From NCBI GenBank assembly GCA_016286575.1, contig JAEETB010000002.1, positions 1 to 64,000 of the forward strand: a DNA stretch of 64,000 bases, in the 5' to 3' direction. Below are positions 26,695 to 39,100 of the stretch, piece after piece (the first letter of the stretch is position 1; the number at the start of each line of letters is the position of its first letter). The stretch is from Prevotella sp. GTDB taxonomy: Bacteria; Bacteroidota; Bacteroidia; Bacteroidales; Bacteroidaceae. The position numbers and the translations under genes were made by a program. The notes under the pieces were generated by a model. The model saw only the letters and a list, made by a program, of their open reading frames with translations, was not told the DNA's origin and did no database searches.

Positions 26695-28752
26695 ATGAAT
26701 AAAAGACAATTCTCCGGTCTGGTGTCAAGTTTGGTGCTGATAAGTACCATTAGTCTGTCATCATGTTCTTCCAGTGACGTGGAAGACAACTCCCAAGTGG
26801 TTTACGACCCAGAAGGAAATGCTGGTGTCAAGCCCGAATTTGTTATATCCATCCCCCGTTCGGTGGTGGGTAGCACCCGTATGAGCAATGATGTGACTCA
26901 GAATGAAGGTACTTCGGAGCAGTTCCGCGGATTGGACAATATCCTTATGATTCCTTTCGCAAGTGTTCCTACGACCACCTCCTCCAGTCTCTCTGACATT
27001 ATGGGTCTCAGTAGTATCCAGGCTTTGAATAAGCAGGGTACTCTGAACTACAAGGTCTATGCCGATCAATATGTGCCATTGGGAACGAAGCATTTCCTCT
27101 TCTATGCTAAGGCCATTGACAACGACGCAGACGTAGACATCACCTCGATGTCCGACAAGTTCAAGTATGGTGTGATCCATGCTACGGGTCTGTCGAATGG
27201 CACTTTCACCAATCCTAATGGCGTGAGTTTCAGTCTGGAACAGATCAATACCAATAGTTCAGAGCAAGCAGGTAATACAGTGGGCCGTAATATTATTCAG
27301 TTGATGTCGGGACTGGCCAATACGACCGTTTCGAGCGCTTCGGCTCCCGATAATGCCTGGAGTACAACAACGAATCTCATTCTGGCCCGTCTTTATAGGA
27401 ACTTTATTGGTACGACCGTATCCTCGTCATCTAGTGTAGCTGCTATCTTGGCCATGCTCTACAACGGATTTGAGCGTGTTCCTGTCGGATCACCAGCACG
27501 TCAATTGGCTGATGCCCTCAAGAGTAAGATTAACGATGCTTGCTCGTCTACCCCCATACTCGACTCGACTCAACCAGTAAGTCTGATTAGTGACTATTCT
27601 GGTTATCCTGGCAATATCGGTCTTCCCGACGGTGCAGCTCGTGTTCGTTGGGATGCCACCAACCAGATTTTCGTTGACATAACCGCCAATTATAATCAGA
27701 ATCTGAAGATGCCGATTACCGACTACGTCTACCCAGCCGCTCTTTGGTATTATGTCAGCACGCCCTTGAAAGCTTCCAACACGATTAAATCGACGGAATA
27801 CGATGAGCAGGCCAATTGGAACAGTGTTATTTCCAACGTCTATAAAGGTGCTGCCGATGAAGTGGGGGCCTCTACGCTCTCTGTGGCATTAACAGAGCCA
27901 GTACAGTATGCTGTCGGACGTATTGAGACCAAGATAACCATGGGTACCGGCACCTTCTACGATGGTAATGGTGATGAGGTAGTTATTGGCAATGGCTATA
28001 AGCTGAAAGGTCTGTTGATAGGTGGTCAGAACAGCTGTGGCTTTGATTTCGCCTCAAGAGGCAATGAGAGTCAGACTATCTATGATGTCAACATGGCTTC
28101 ATCCATCACCGCAAAGCCAGGCGTGACTACCTCAGCCAATCAGACCTTGGCCCTTGAGACCAAGAAAGACCAGGTGATCTATGCGGCTCTTGAACTTGTT
28201 AACGGTGGTGAGCAATTCATGGGTTTCGATGGCATTATCCCTGCAGGTGGCACTTTCTATCTGCCCACCGTCCTGAATCCACAGGCAGCCGCCAATTATG
28301 TAAGTGGAACGCGAGATAAGATTGTGATGAAGGATCATGTCACCAAGTTGACCGTTACGATTAAGAATGGTACGAATACCCCACCAGACCGTAATGGTGA
28401 TGGCAATCCTGATAAGTATGTATTAGATCCCAATGATGTACCCATTGGTGTGGATGCCGATGGTGATGGTCAGGTGGATCCATACGATATCGATGGTGAC
28501 GGCTCGCCAGATGCGTTTATCACAGATCCAGAAAAGGGAGGTCCCGGCTGGGATACCGATGGTGACGGTTATGTAGATTTACCTGTCCTGCCAGACCCAA
28601 CTACGGGACTATATCCCACTTATCCGAACACCCCAGGAGGTTTGGGCAATGCCACGAATGGTATTCCCAATTTGGCTAGTCCTGGTATCGAGTTGGGTAC
28701 CTCTGTCAATCTGGATTGGCAAGAGGGTTTGATATTGACACCGAACATTTAA
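26695..28752 (+). CDS. Type V fimbrillin-like lipoprotein 3 (685 aa) with Asp-rich Ca-binding-type insert
   Basis: Lipobox SLSSCSSS; 'STRMSNDVTQNEGTSEQFRGLDNI'; 'DRNGDGNPDKY..DADGDGQVDPYDIDGDGSPDAF..DTDGDGYVDLP'; C-term GTSVNLDWQEGLILTPNI. Confidence 0.68.
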   Translation: MNKRQFSGLVSSLVLISTISLSSCSSSDVEDNSQVVYDPEGNAGVKPEFVISIPRSVVGSTRMSNDVTQNEGTSEQFRGLDNILMIPFASVPTTTSSSLSDIMGLSSIQALNKQGTLNYKVYADQYVPLGTKHFLFYAKAIDNDADVDITSMSDKFKYGVIHATGLSNGTFTNPNGVSFSLEQINTNSSEQAGNTVGRNIIQLMSGLANTTVSSASAPDNAWSTTTNLILARLYRNFIGTTVSSSSSVAAILAMLYNGFERVPVGSPARQLADALKSKINDACSSTPILDSTQPVSLISDYSGYPGNIGLPDGAARVRWDATNQIFVDITANYNQNLKMPITDYVYPAALWYYVSTPLKASNTIKSTEYDEQANWNSVISNVYKGAADEVGASTLSVALTEPVQYAVGRIETKITMGTGTFYDGNGDEVVIGNGYKLKGLLIGGQNSCGFDFASRGNESQTIYDVNMASSITAKPGVTTSANQTLALETKKDQVIYAALELVNGGEQFMGFDGIIPAGGTFYLPTVLNPQAAANYVSGTRDKIVMKDHVTKLTVTIKNGTNTPPDRNGDGNPDKYVLDPNDVPIGVDADGDGQVDPYDIDGDGSPDAFITDPEKGGPGWDTDGDGYVDLPVLPDPTTGLYPTYPNTPGGLGNATNGIPNLASPGIELGTSVNLDWQEGLILTPNI

Positions 28753-28796
28753 AGGCAAAAATAAGATAAGGTTTAAATATAATAAGGTAAGCAATA

Positions 28797-30728
28797 GTGA
28801 GAAGATTACTCATCATATGGTGCTGTATGGCTGCGATGCTTATGAGCGGCTGTAAGGAACAGGGAGAGGTGACGGAAGTTGTTCCAAAGCCTGTTCCTGA
28901 GCCTGAACCAGCCTATGTCATTGCTGATATCGCCCTGGCAGTTCCCGACGTCAGTGGCGACGATACAGGTGTATCCACCACCCGTATGTCATCAGAGATT
29001 GTCCAGGAGCATTCTTCTCGTCTTGTGCAGTTGCTGAGTCTTACGCCTTTTACCAAGAAGGGGAAGATAGAGTCTTCTGACCTCTCGACGTTGTATTATG
29101 ATGCCACAGATCTTGGTAATCGGGAGTACGGTGCCAAAACCATCAACGGCAACGCTGCCAAGTTCCTCTATTTCGAGAATTTTGCTTTAATCCCCGGTGT
29201 GGCCTCGTTCTTGACTTATGGAAAGGCTAAACCTGTGGAAAGTGGCCTCTCCGACGATATTGCCAAAAAGTCGTATAACGGCTCTCTGATTATCAGATCA
29301 GACGGTGTCTCCTCCTACAAGTTCCCGGATCTTATCAATCCCGGAAAGTTGTCGTTTGAGTTAGAACCCATCTACGACATCGACAGCAAGCCTGCAACAG
29401 AGAAGATTCCTGTCGAAGCCCAGCAGTTGGCAGATTATCTCACTTCGATCGGTAATACTAAGATAGAATATACTGATAAGGGTGTTCAGCAAACCTTACG
29501 TTGGTCAGAAACCGATGGTATGTTGCTTGGTTTGTTCAACAACTTCATCAATCTGGGTAATGATTATAAGCCAGGATTGATAGCTGGTTCTTCTGCGAAC
29601 GTCATGGCATTTGTTAATGCACTCTATCATGATATTGATCAGTTGCAACCCAATCTGTTGGCCCCTCGATCAACTCTTTGTGCAGAGATCAAGAATACTA
29701 TTCTTGCCGGTGCCGGTTTGTCGAACTTCACCCAAGATGGAACCAAGGTGACGAGTCTTGGCGTGGTCTATCCAGGCAATCTCGGCCTTCCCGATGGTGC
29801 AGCCGTGTACCAGTGGGATTCCGAAAATAAACAGTTTGCAGTGATGACGCAGACCTCCAGTACATCGAACATCACGGGTATTGGCCGATATGCCTATCCT
29901 CCGGAACTGTTCTATTATGGTAATAGTCAGATCCGGACCAGCAATACCGCCGTATCCATCCGTCAGTATAGTTCTGGAAAAACCACTTGGGAAGATATGT
30001 TGAGTCTCTATGTCGATAACGATGAGGTGACTAGAAGCACCAAGTCTCTTGCCATCAAAGATGCTCTACAGTATGGTGTTGCAAGGTTTCAGGCAACAGT
30101 CAATCCCGTGCCCTCTGTCCTGAAGGACTCTAAAGGTAATAATGTGACAGTCACCCCGACCTCTTTCCCCATCACTGGCATCATCATCAGTGGTCAGCAT
30201 CCTGTAGGCTTCGATTTCAAGATTCCTGAGAACTCAGCATCGTCAGATGATCCTACAGGCACAGGTGTTGAGTTGTTCGTCTACGATCATCATATCCAGA
30301 GTGAGGACGGTCAGATATTCCTCTCTTCCAGTACGGAAACGCCAGCGTTCAGTACGTTAGTGCTTCAGAGTCAGGATTACAAGGCAGATGCTCCCGACCA
30401 GTCCGATGTCACTGTGATCCTGGAGTTTGAGAACAACAGTGGTCAGGATTTCTATGGCGAGAACAAGATGGTTGTTTTCCAGGGAACGAAGTTTTATTTG
30501 ATTGGTAAGTTAAAGCTGAATAGTGCCGAGAATGCCGGCAGTGTCGATGATGATACCAAGAAGCGTATTTTCACGCAGGACCATACCACAGAGGTGTCCA
30601 TGACCATCAATACGTTGGCTCAGGCTTACAATGTGATGCCCAATATTCTGTCGGGTCGTATGGAATTGAGTGTAGAGATGAAGCTGAAGTGGGTTGAAGC
30701 CACTCCGACAACAGTGATATTGAAGTGA
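28797..30728 (+). CDS. Type V fimbrillin-like lipoprotein 4 (643 aa, GTG start)
   Basis: Lipobox LMSGCKEQ; 'STTRMSSEIVQEHSSR'; C-term 'MELSVEMKLKWVEATPTTVILK'. Confidence 0.62.
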   Translation: MRRLLIIWCCMAAMLMSGCKEQGEVTEVVPKPVPEPEPAYVIADIALAVPDVSGDDTGVSTTRMSSEIVQEHSSRLVQLLSLTPFTKKGKIESSDLSTLYYDATDLGNREYGAKTINGNAAKFLYFENFALIPGVASFLTYGKAKPVESGLSDDIAKKSYNGSLIIRSDGVSSYKFPDLINPGKLSFELEPIYDIDSKPATEKIPVEAQQLADYLTSIGNTKIEYTDKGVQQTLRWSETDGMLLGLFNNFINLGNDYKPGLIAGSSANVMAFVNALYHDIDQLQPNLLAPRSTLCAEIKNTILAGAGLSNFTQDGTKVTSLGVVYPGNLGLPDGAAVYQWDSENKQFAVMTQTSSTSNITGIGRYAYPPELFYYGNSQIRTSNTAVSIRQYSSGKTTWEDMLSLYVDNDEVTRSTKSLAIKDALQYGVARFQATVNPVPSVLKDSKGNNVTVTPTSFPITGIIISGQHPVGFDFKIPENSASSDDPTGTGVELFVYDHHIQSEDGQIFLSSSTETPAFSTLVLQSQDYKADAPDQSDVTVILEFENNSGQDFYGENKMVVFQGTKFYLIGKLKLNSAENAGSVDDDTKKRIFTQDHTTEVSMTINTLAQAYNVMPNILSGRMELSVEMKLKWVEATPTTVILK

Positions 30729-30749
30729 AAGTTGAAAAGTGAAATATGA

Positions 30750-31985
30750 ATGATGAAGAGTGAAAGAATGATCATAGGAATGACAGGTAAGATGATACCG
30801 CTGATGGTATTGTCTGTTCTGGCGTTGTTGCTGTGTCTGTCTTGCGGTAGCGGCAGTGATGGCAGTGGCGATGAGCCTGATGTTCCCAAGGAGCAGCCCA
30901 AGCTCCAGATTAACATCTACACTCCTGGTCATCCCGTTGTGACCCGTGCTGATGTGGGTGATGTAGAAGGTGAAAAAGCCGAGATGACCATCCATAAGCT
31001 TCAGATATGGGTTTTCGAACATTCTAATGGCGAGAAGGTAGCCTATCTCGAAGATACTAATCCGATGGCTCAACTACGTGATACGACAGGTGGTGCCTTC
31101 CTTCGTGGTACTTATCAGTTGATTGTCAGCAACAAGTTTGCTGAGGATCGACCTGCTGTCGATGTCTTTGTTCTGGCGAACGGCAATCAGACGGGTCTTC
31201 AGACGTTTGGTGAAAACACCACGCGTAATGTTCTTCAAGGTGCCTTGATGGAAGAGGGCTGCTATGGTTTGACAACGTTCCAGACGTCTGTCTCCGAAAC
31301 GCAGGGTCTCCCCCTGTCTGGCAGGCTGAATGCCGCCGAGCTGGGTGGTGTAGCCCCAGTGCTTTATGTTAAGAATACCGTCACGGTTGTTCGTTCGGTG
31401 TCGAAGATCAGGTTCATTTTCAGTCGTAACAAACCCGATGCAGAAGATGAAGGGAAGGATGATCTTCATATCACCAAGATCGATCTTGATGCAGATATGC
31501 TCCCCAATTCGGCATATTTATTCCTGTCCGGACAATATACGCCTAGAGTATATCACTTACCTGACGGTATAGCCTATAATAGCTTAAAGACCTTGGCAGA
31601 GCCCGTCAGTATGACGATCAATCAGTGTGCCACCCCGGCAAAATATGCCTTTGTCTCATCCCTGACAGGTCAGGAATATGAGAATCTGATTAACAGTGGC
31701 ATTACTCAGAACGAATTGACCCAGGTCGGACGATTCTATTTCCGTGAGTCGGATCGTCAAATGAGAGGTACGATATATTACAGAATAGAGGACAAGACCA
31801 CTAATCATGTGGATGATAGGAAAGCGACCTTCAAGATGAATTCTGCAGGTGATTTCTCCCGCAACCATACTTGGATTGTCTATGGCTATTTCGCTGGTAG
31901 TGATAACCTTCAGATTACCTCCGTGAAGATCACTCCCTGGGAAGAGGTGCCCGGTGACAATAGCCACGAAGTGTACAATTGGTAA
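30750..31985 (+). CDS. Fimbrial subunit-like lipoprotein 5 (411 aa)
   Basis: LCLSCGSGSDGS lipobox; 'HPVVTRADVGDVEGEKAEMTIHKLQIWVFEHSNGEKVAYLE' resembles fimbrillin N-domain. Confidence 0.62.
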   Translation: MMKSERMIIGMTGKMIPLMVLSVLALLLCLSCGSGSDGSGDEPDVPKEQPKLQINIYTPGHPVVTRADVGDVEGEKAEMTIHKLQIWVFEHSNGEKVAYLEDTNPMAQLRDTTGGAFLRGTYQLIVSNKFAEDRPAVDVFVLANGNQTGLQTFGENTTRNVLQGALMEEGCYGLTTFQTSVSETQGLPLSGRLNAAELGGVAPVLYVKNTVTVVRSVSKIRFIFSRNKPDAEDEGKDDLHITKIDLDADMLPNSAYLFLSGQYTPRVYHLPDGIAYNSLKTLAEPVSMTINQCATPAKYAFVSSLTGQEYENLINSGITQNELTQVGRFYFRESDRQMRGTIYYRIEDKTTNHVDDRKATFKMNSAGDFSRNHTWIVYGYFAGSDNLQITSVKITPWEEVPGDNSHEVYNW

Positions 31986-31999
31986 AAGATAAAAGAGAT

Positions 32000-33130
32000 A
32001 TGACGAAGAAAAGATATATAGAGACCCTGTTGTTTTCGGCACTAAACGCCTTTGCGTTATTGGTTGTCGGATGCTCTGACACCGATGATAGTGGGATGCC
32101 TCCAGTCATCGAGTCAGAAGGTGAACCCTTACAGGTTTCTCGTTTCACTCGTTATGGTGCTGGTGATGGGACAAATGAGACCAACTACGACAATCTGACG
32201 ATGTGGCTTTTCGCCATACCTACTAATAATCCCGCAGAGAAAGTCCAATCAGGTATTGTGAGCTTCAATGGTATCTCTGAAGACGATAATCTTCTCACAT
32301 GGAACTCTGCCATCTATGTGAAGAACTCAACGACATACGAGATGTTCGGTTTCATACCATCGTATATTGCTGGCACAGACTCTGGCATCTCCGAGAATGG
32401 CGCTAGTTCGGCAAAACTGACCCTGAAGGGGTTGCAATCGCTCTCAGATGACGATGTTTGTATTATCACAGGTGTCGTTAACGGTGCTCCTGAAAACCTG
32501 ACACCCACAGATAAGCTCTATCGGGGCGTATATGAATATCAACCTTTATACGGTAGTACTCGTTATGGTGTACGCCTGCTGGCGGATCATATCTATGCCT
32601 CGTTGAAATTTGGCATCTATATCGATGGTGATTATGATGACCGTAGGACAATCAAGTTGAAGAAGATGGAAGTGATGAGTAACCAGAAGGCTCAGGTCAA
32701 TGCGGTAATAATCTTGAACAAGGGGGCAGGTACAGAGGTAGGGGTACCTTTCACCTCATTTACCACCACATCTGTAGAATCTTCCGACAAAGCGTCACAG
32801 GTCATTTTCGAGGATACTGAAGGTCATGAGATCATGACCACAGCTGCAGTAGCTTCTATGACAGACAAACAAAAAGCTGCATATAATATGATCTCTCCGA
32901 TCTATTTCGGAGACTGGCTCAAGAACGACCTTTATCTGGTGAGCACCTACGACGTATATGATAAGAAAGGTAACCTGACGCGCGAGAACTGTACGGTAAC
33001 CAATAAGTTGCCGAGTTCAAAGACCAATATAGATATTGGCGAACAGGATTCCATAACGTTGACGGTCAATCCGTCTTACCTCTACGTGCTTTCTGATCCA
33101 GATCAGGATCCCAAGGTGGTAATTAAATGA
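32000..33130 (+). CDS. Fimbrillin-like lipoprotein 6 (376 aa from ATG 32000)
   Basis: VVGCSDTDDS lipobox; 'LQVSRFTRYGAGDGTNETNYDNLTMWLFAIPT'; same orientation and tightly spaced with the preceding genes. Confidence 0.58.
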   Translation: MTKKRYIETLLFSALNAFALLVVGCSDTDDSGMPPVIESEGEPLQVSRFTRYGAGDGTNETNYDNLTMWLFAIPTNNPAEKVQSGIVSFNGISEDDNLLTWNSAIYVKNSTTYEMFGFIPSYIAGTDSGISENGASSAKLTLKGLQSLSDDDVCIITGVVNGAPENLTPTDKLYRGVYEYQPLYGSTRYGVRLLADHIYASLKFGIYIDGDYDDRRTIKLKKMEVMSNQKAQVNAVIILNKGAGTEVGVPFTSFTTTSVESSDKASQVIFEDTEGHEIMTTAAVASMTDKQKAAYNMISPIYFGDWLKNDLYLVSTYDVYDKKGNLTRENCTVTNKLPSSKTNIDIGEQDSITLTVNPSYLYVLSDPDQDPKVVIK

Positions 33131-33140
33131 TGAAAGAGTT

Positions 33141-36100
33141 ATGAAGTTGAGATATATCATAATAAGCTATCTGATGCTCTTGGTTGCTACGGCAGTCAAG
33201 GCACAGATTACTATTGGTGGTAATGTCTATGGTGGCGGCAATGAGGGTGATGTCGGTGGTAATACTAAAGTCACGGTTCGAGCTGGCGACGTCCATCAAG
33301 TGTTCGGTGGTGCCCGTATGGCTGATGTGAAAGGCAATGCTTTTGTCAATATCGACGGCGAGCATGCCTCTGCCTATATTATTATTAATAAGGTATATGG
33401 CGGTAATGATATATCTGGAGAGATTGGTGATCCCAAGCAAGCTCAAAACCCTGTCAAAAAATTGCCTGTTGAGTTGGACATGGTAGCTACAAACAATATA
33501 ACCAAAGATTGGGATGCATTTGTAAAAATCTCTACCAAAACCGAAAAAGTTGAAGGCAAGGTTCAGGAGACTAGCAATGCCCAAAAGATCTATATCGGTC
33601 AGCTCTTTGGTGGTGGCAACGGTGATTACGACTATACCTCAAGTGGCACTTATAATGGTCTAAAAGCGCCTGATTTGCGTAAGACTTATCTCGAACTTTT
33701 GGGAGGCTCTATCGTCAATGTCTTCGGTGGCGGAAACGTGGCTACGGTGACAGAAGATGTCGTTATTCATTTGGATAATCCAAGCAAGGTGGTGAACCAT
33801 ATCAAAGTGAAAGACGGCAAAGAGGATGATGTCAATGGTACTGACCTGCTGACTGAAGATCGTTTCATAAAGATGGGTATTAACTACAAGTTCACCTATC
33901 CAAACAGCGCTTCCTTCCAGTTTGGAAACCTCTTTGGTGGCAATAACAAAGTAGATATGGCCATTCAGCCTAAGTGGAATTTGTTGGGCGGTATGGTGAG
34001 AAATCTCTACAGCGGTGGTAATGAGGGACGTATGACCTGTCCACAAGGTCTGTTGCTGCAAATTCCAGAAGAGTCTACTCTTATAGTTGACAATGTCTAT
34101 GGCGGATGCCGAAAGGCTGATGTGCGTCCGTTGGATGCTGCAGGCAAAGATGTGCCTAACGCGCAGATCCAGTTGGAGCCGAATCCAACAGGTATTCCTG
34201 CAGGCTTTTCAGCTCATACGAGAATTCTAGGCGGTAATATCAACAATGTCTATGGTGGTAACGATATCTCCGGCAATGTCTATGGTGGTAACACTGTGGC
34301 TATCCTGACTACGATTCATGGCAATGTGTATGGTGGCGGCAATGGCTCGTATGCCTATACCGACAACCCGGCATTGAAGGACGAACTCCTCTGGCGCGAC
34401 TTCTATTATAATCCTAAAGAGATATTGGGTTTAAGCGGTGATACTTTCACTGGCTTGCAGTCGGCAGAGGCCCTCAATAAGGTGCGCCCCAATGCTGAAC
34501 AGGTGTCCCTCCTTCTCCGAGGCACGGCAGATAAACCTGTTTTCGTCGAGGGCTCGGTCTTTGTGGGTGGTAACAGTGCATCACTGCAAAACCTGACAGA
34601 CATAGCCAATCGTCAGGCCCATGTGAAGATTGGATCGTATGTCACCATCGATAATCTGTTCCTTGGCAACAATGGTGAGAATATGGTAAAGACCGATGAG
34701 GAAGTACGTAACGAGGATGGTCTGGTTCAGTCAGAAGGTGTACTGCGGACTATAGCCAATACGACGATAGCAGGTTCTAAGTTCAACTCGATGGATTTGA
34801 CACAATCCGATGTCTTTGACAAGTACATGGAGGGTTGTGCCATGAAGGTGATGCCCAGCGTGGTATTCGACGATGTCGAGAATTACACACCATATTCCAG
34901 CCAATTCGGTTCCTTATACTGTGGCGGTAATGTGGGTAGTATGATGACTGATGGACTGACTGAAATTTCCTTTGTAGACAAGGCCATAATTTACGATAAG
35001 ATTGTGGGCGGCTGTAACAAGGCCAATGTTGATGCTGGAGAGTTCAATGCCGCCTATGAGGGTGGTCTTATCGGTGAGCCAGACAGCCACGGCGATAAGT
35101 TGAAGCTCAACTTCTCGGGTCTGAAGATCCAGCCCATGCGATGGAAAGATCCTAATGACAAGTCCAAGTTATTGGAGTGGAATACCGTAGTCTACAATGC
35201 CACAACGCAACAATTTGACAATGTAGAGAATGTTAAGCCTACTGAGCCAGGCCAAAATATAACAAGTACTGATGCCGATATTGTCCGTCGTCTGAAAGGC
35301 GGTAACCTCTACGGTGGTTGCTACGAGTCTGGTCATGTGAATGGTAATGTCATTCTCAACATCAACGAGACGCTGATGGAGCGTGATAAGCTCTTTGACC
35401 TCACAGATGAAGGAGATACCCTGTATGTGAATACTGAAAAGGGAAAATATACCATTACGAAGCGCAATACGGGTGTCATCCTCTCCGAACAGGGTATGGA
35501 CGTGCTTGGTGATGCACTTAATGTGTTCGGTGCTGGTTATGGTGCCGCCTCAGAGATATGGGGTAGTACCACCATTAATCTGAATAAGGGTTACGTGTTC
35601 CAGATCTTCGGTGGTGGTGAGATGGGTGCCGTCGGTAAGAAAGACGCAGACGGGAAGTATGGTAAAAAGAGGGCAGATGGAACTTATGGCCCAGATGAGA
35701 AGTACAGTACCTATATCAACCTGAAAGGTAGCGTTGCAGGTGTGTCGAGAGCTACTTCTTCCATTAACTCTGACATGGCAGAGTGTGAGTTTATCTATGG
35801 TGGTGCCTTCGAAGGTGTGATAGCAGGCGACATCCATATCAACCTCGGTAATGGCCGTATCTTTAACTCCTTTGCAGGTAGCTGTAATGCCGATGTCCTT
35901 GGTCATACAGAGACTTACATAGGTCGCAATGGTGTGGATGCAAATGGCAATGATATTGCAGGTTTCCCATGGATCCGTGACCACCTCTATGGCGGAAACG
36001 ACCTGGGAGGCCGAATTTTAGGAGATGCAAAATTCTCTTCCCGTATCCGTGACGATGTGAAGGGTATGGTAGCTGGCGACTATGGTGTTTCATCTTATAT

Positions 36101-39100
36101 GGAGTACACCCAGGGTAGGGTAAGGTATATTCTGGGCGGCTGTTTCGGTGATTATGATTATAATAACGATCCGGCATATAAGGTAGGAACGGGAGCTGAT
36201 TGTCGTGTTGCCCAAAGACCTTATCTGCACAATTCTTTTGTCAATTTCAGGCCTAACTCGAATGCCAACAACAGGGTCGAGAAAATCTTCGGTGCGGGTG
36301 AAGGCTATCCGGGCGATCGTGAAGGTGACAAGGGACAGGATCACAGCTACGTGCTCATCGATATTCCCGACAATGTTGATAACTTCGCCAATACTGAGAT
36401 TTTCGGTGCCGGTGCCTATAATGGAGTTGGCATGCGCTATACCGCAGGTGAGACATTTGCAGAAGGTTTTGACCTCAACGAAGCCACCGCTGTCATCGAC
36501 CTGTTACGAGGTAGGGTAGGAGCAGCCTATGGTGGTAGTTACGAGGAGGGTGTGACTCGTCGTACGTTAGTCAACGTGCCCGTTGGCTCCACGATCAAGA
36601 TCGGCAGTATCTTTGGCGGTGCATACGGTAGTGATGCCTATTTGCCTTGTGATGTGTATGAGGCCAATGTGAATTATCTGACCCAGAGTGAAAACGCCTA
36701 CCTGATTAGTGACCCGACTGGCAGTAACCAGCTGATGAAGGGTGCTATCTACGGAGGTAACAATCATGCGCGTCGTACCCTCTATGGTAAAGTCAATATT
36801 TCTGCCCCTGTCAGACAGAAACATCCTACTTACGGCATGACCACTGCTACCGTCTATGGTGCAGGAAGTGGTTCTCTGACCTGGAATGAGTACACTGAGG
36901 TCAACTTGAATGCTGGCGCCAGTGTATGGGAAGTATATGGCGGTGGAGAGGCCGGCGGTGTGATGAGTGCTGAGAGTGTGCAGAAATACATAAGTGATTA
37001 TAAACCTGATTATTGGCCAAAGGTTAAGGATTCTGATCCTAATGTTCCTTTCACCGCTGCTGAATGGACAGCTGCCTGGACTTTAGGTTCAGGATATGAC
37101 CCTGCGACATTGTCAACAGGTTATGTGAACAATAAATACACCAACTTGACTAACCCACTGGCAAGGAAAGCCGAGATAGATGATCGCGAGCTCACAAACG
37201 AACAGAAGGCAAGAATAGGCAATAAATACAATACCAACGTCCTGATTTATAAAGGTGCATATGTAGGTAATTATGCATACGGTGGTGGATTAGGTAATGA
37301 AAATGATGCTTTCGTCGGAAGCGGTGATGTCTACGGTACGACTTATATCGCCCTGCTCGGCGGTATCGTGAACAAAGATATCTATGCGGCGGGAACGTCA
37401 GGTGCCGTTTATAACATTTTCGGGGCTGAGAATATGACAGCCAGCACCAATGCCTTCATTGCTGGTGGTACGGTGCGTAATGTCTATGGCGGTGGTTGGA
37501 AGGGCAATGTCGGCTACCACGATGAAAAGACGACTGACACCACCAATGACATTCCTGGTGAGACTCACGTCGTTATCGGTATCCGTCGTGATCAGTCTAC
37601 AATACCTTCTGACTACGGTTTCTACAATGGTGTGCCCGCCATCCAGCGTAATGCCTACGGCGGCGGTGAGGGTGGCGCCATCTATGGCACGACCCACCTG
37701 ACCCTGAATAACGGCTATATTGGCTACGTCTACCTGCAAGCTGGTGAGACGCTTAACGAACAGGGTAAGATTGTTGCCGCTTCAGGAACAACCGAGCCAC
37801 GCTATGTAGAGAAAGTTGATGATGAGACGTATTGGACTAATGATGTGTGGAGTGGTGTTGACCGTCTGAAAGACTGCGGCAACCTGTTCGGTGGTGGCTA
37901 TGATGTGTTGAGTAGTGTTGACTTCAGCAATGTCACTATGTGGAATGGTATTGTCCGCAATAGTGTTGTCGGTGGTGGTGAGGTTGCGACTATCGGACGT
38001 GGAGCCATTGAGGCCAGTGGCCCGTCGAACTCCATCCGTACGTTGAAGGGTATCTATAAGGCCGGTAAGACCAACGTGGAGATCTACAACGGTCATGTAC
38101 TGCGCAACGTATACGGTGGTGGTAAAGGCTATAACATCTTCGGCTATGGTCAGCAAGGAACACTTTATATGGATGGTTATGTCTTCGGACAGACCGAGGT
38201 ACACGTCCATGGTGGTGAGATCGGTACCACTGAAGGCGTGGCCGAGGGCTATGGCAACGTGTTCGGCGGTGGCGATATCGGCTATGTCTACAGTCCCAGC
38301 ATCTATAGTGACAAGACTAAAGCCAAGATAGGAACGGGTTCTCCCGGTCACATCTATTATTATGGTGCTGATGGTAAGCTGACAGAAGACTGTAAGGTGG
38401 TCATTGCCCCCTATCTGCAGGTGAAGAACGGCTACACCATCACATACAATGGTAAGACCTATAACTCGTATGACTATGTGCCGACGGACTATTTGAATAC
38501 CTTGCCGAAGAAGAATGAAAGCGGCACTTATGTCGGTACCGAGTGGGAAAAGCTCTTCACCGGTGATACTGCTGGGGAGGAAGAGCGTGGTATCTATATC
38601 CGTAATGCCGTGTTCGCTGGTGGTAATGTCGCCTCAAACAGTGAACAGACTTATGCAAACGCCACAACTATCTACGGCAATACCACTGCTACGCTCTATG
38701 ATGTCTATCACCGTGATTTCATTACCGTGGGCACCGAGCATACTGGTGGTGTCTATGGTGGTGGTAACCTCTCTGTGGTGGATGGCTACCGTGAGTTGAA
38801 TATCACGAACTACGGCACTGACTACTATGGTCTGAAGCAGACCATCAGTATCGATGAATATCGTAGTCTTTCGAACCGTGAGCGTGCTTACTTCCAGCTG
38901 GAATACAAGTGTCTGGCCGATGTCACCATTGGCGGTGTGTTCTATGAGAAGGACAAGCGCCTGACAGAGGAGGAGTATCTGAAACTGTTGAGCAACGAGG
39001 CCATCGCCAGTCAGGTGAAGGCCAGCTTCGAGCCTTATGGCTTCTGTTCTATCTATGCCGGTCGTTTGTTGAATACGATCCAGCGTGCCGATCTCTGCGG

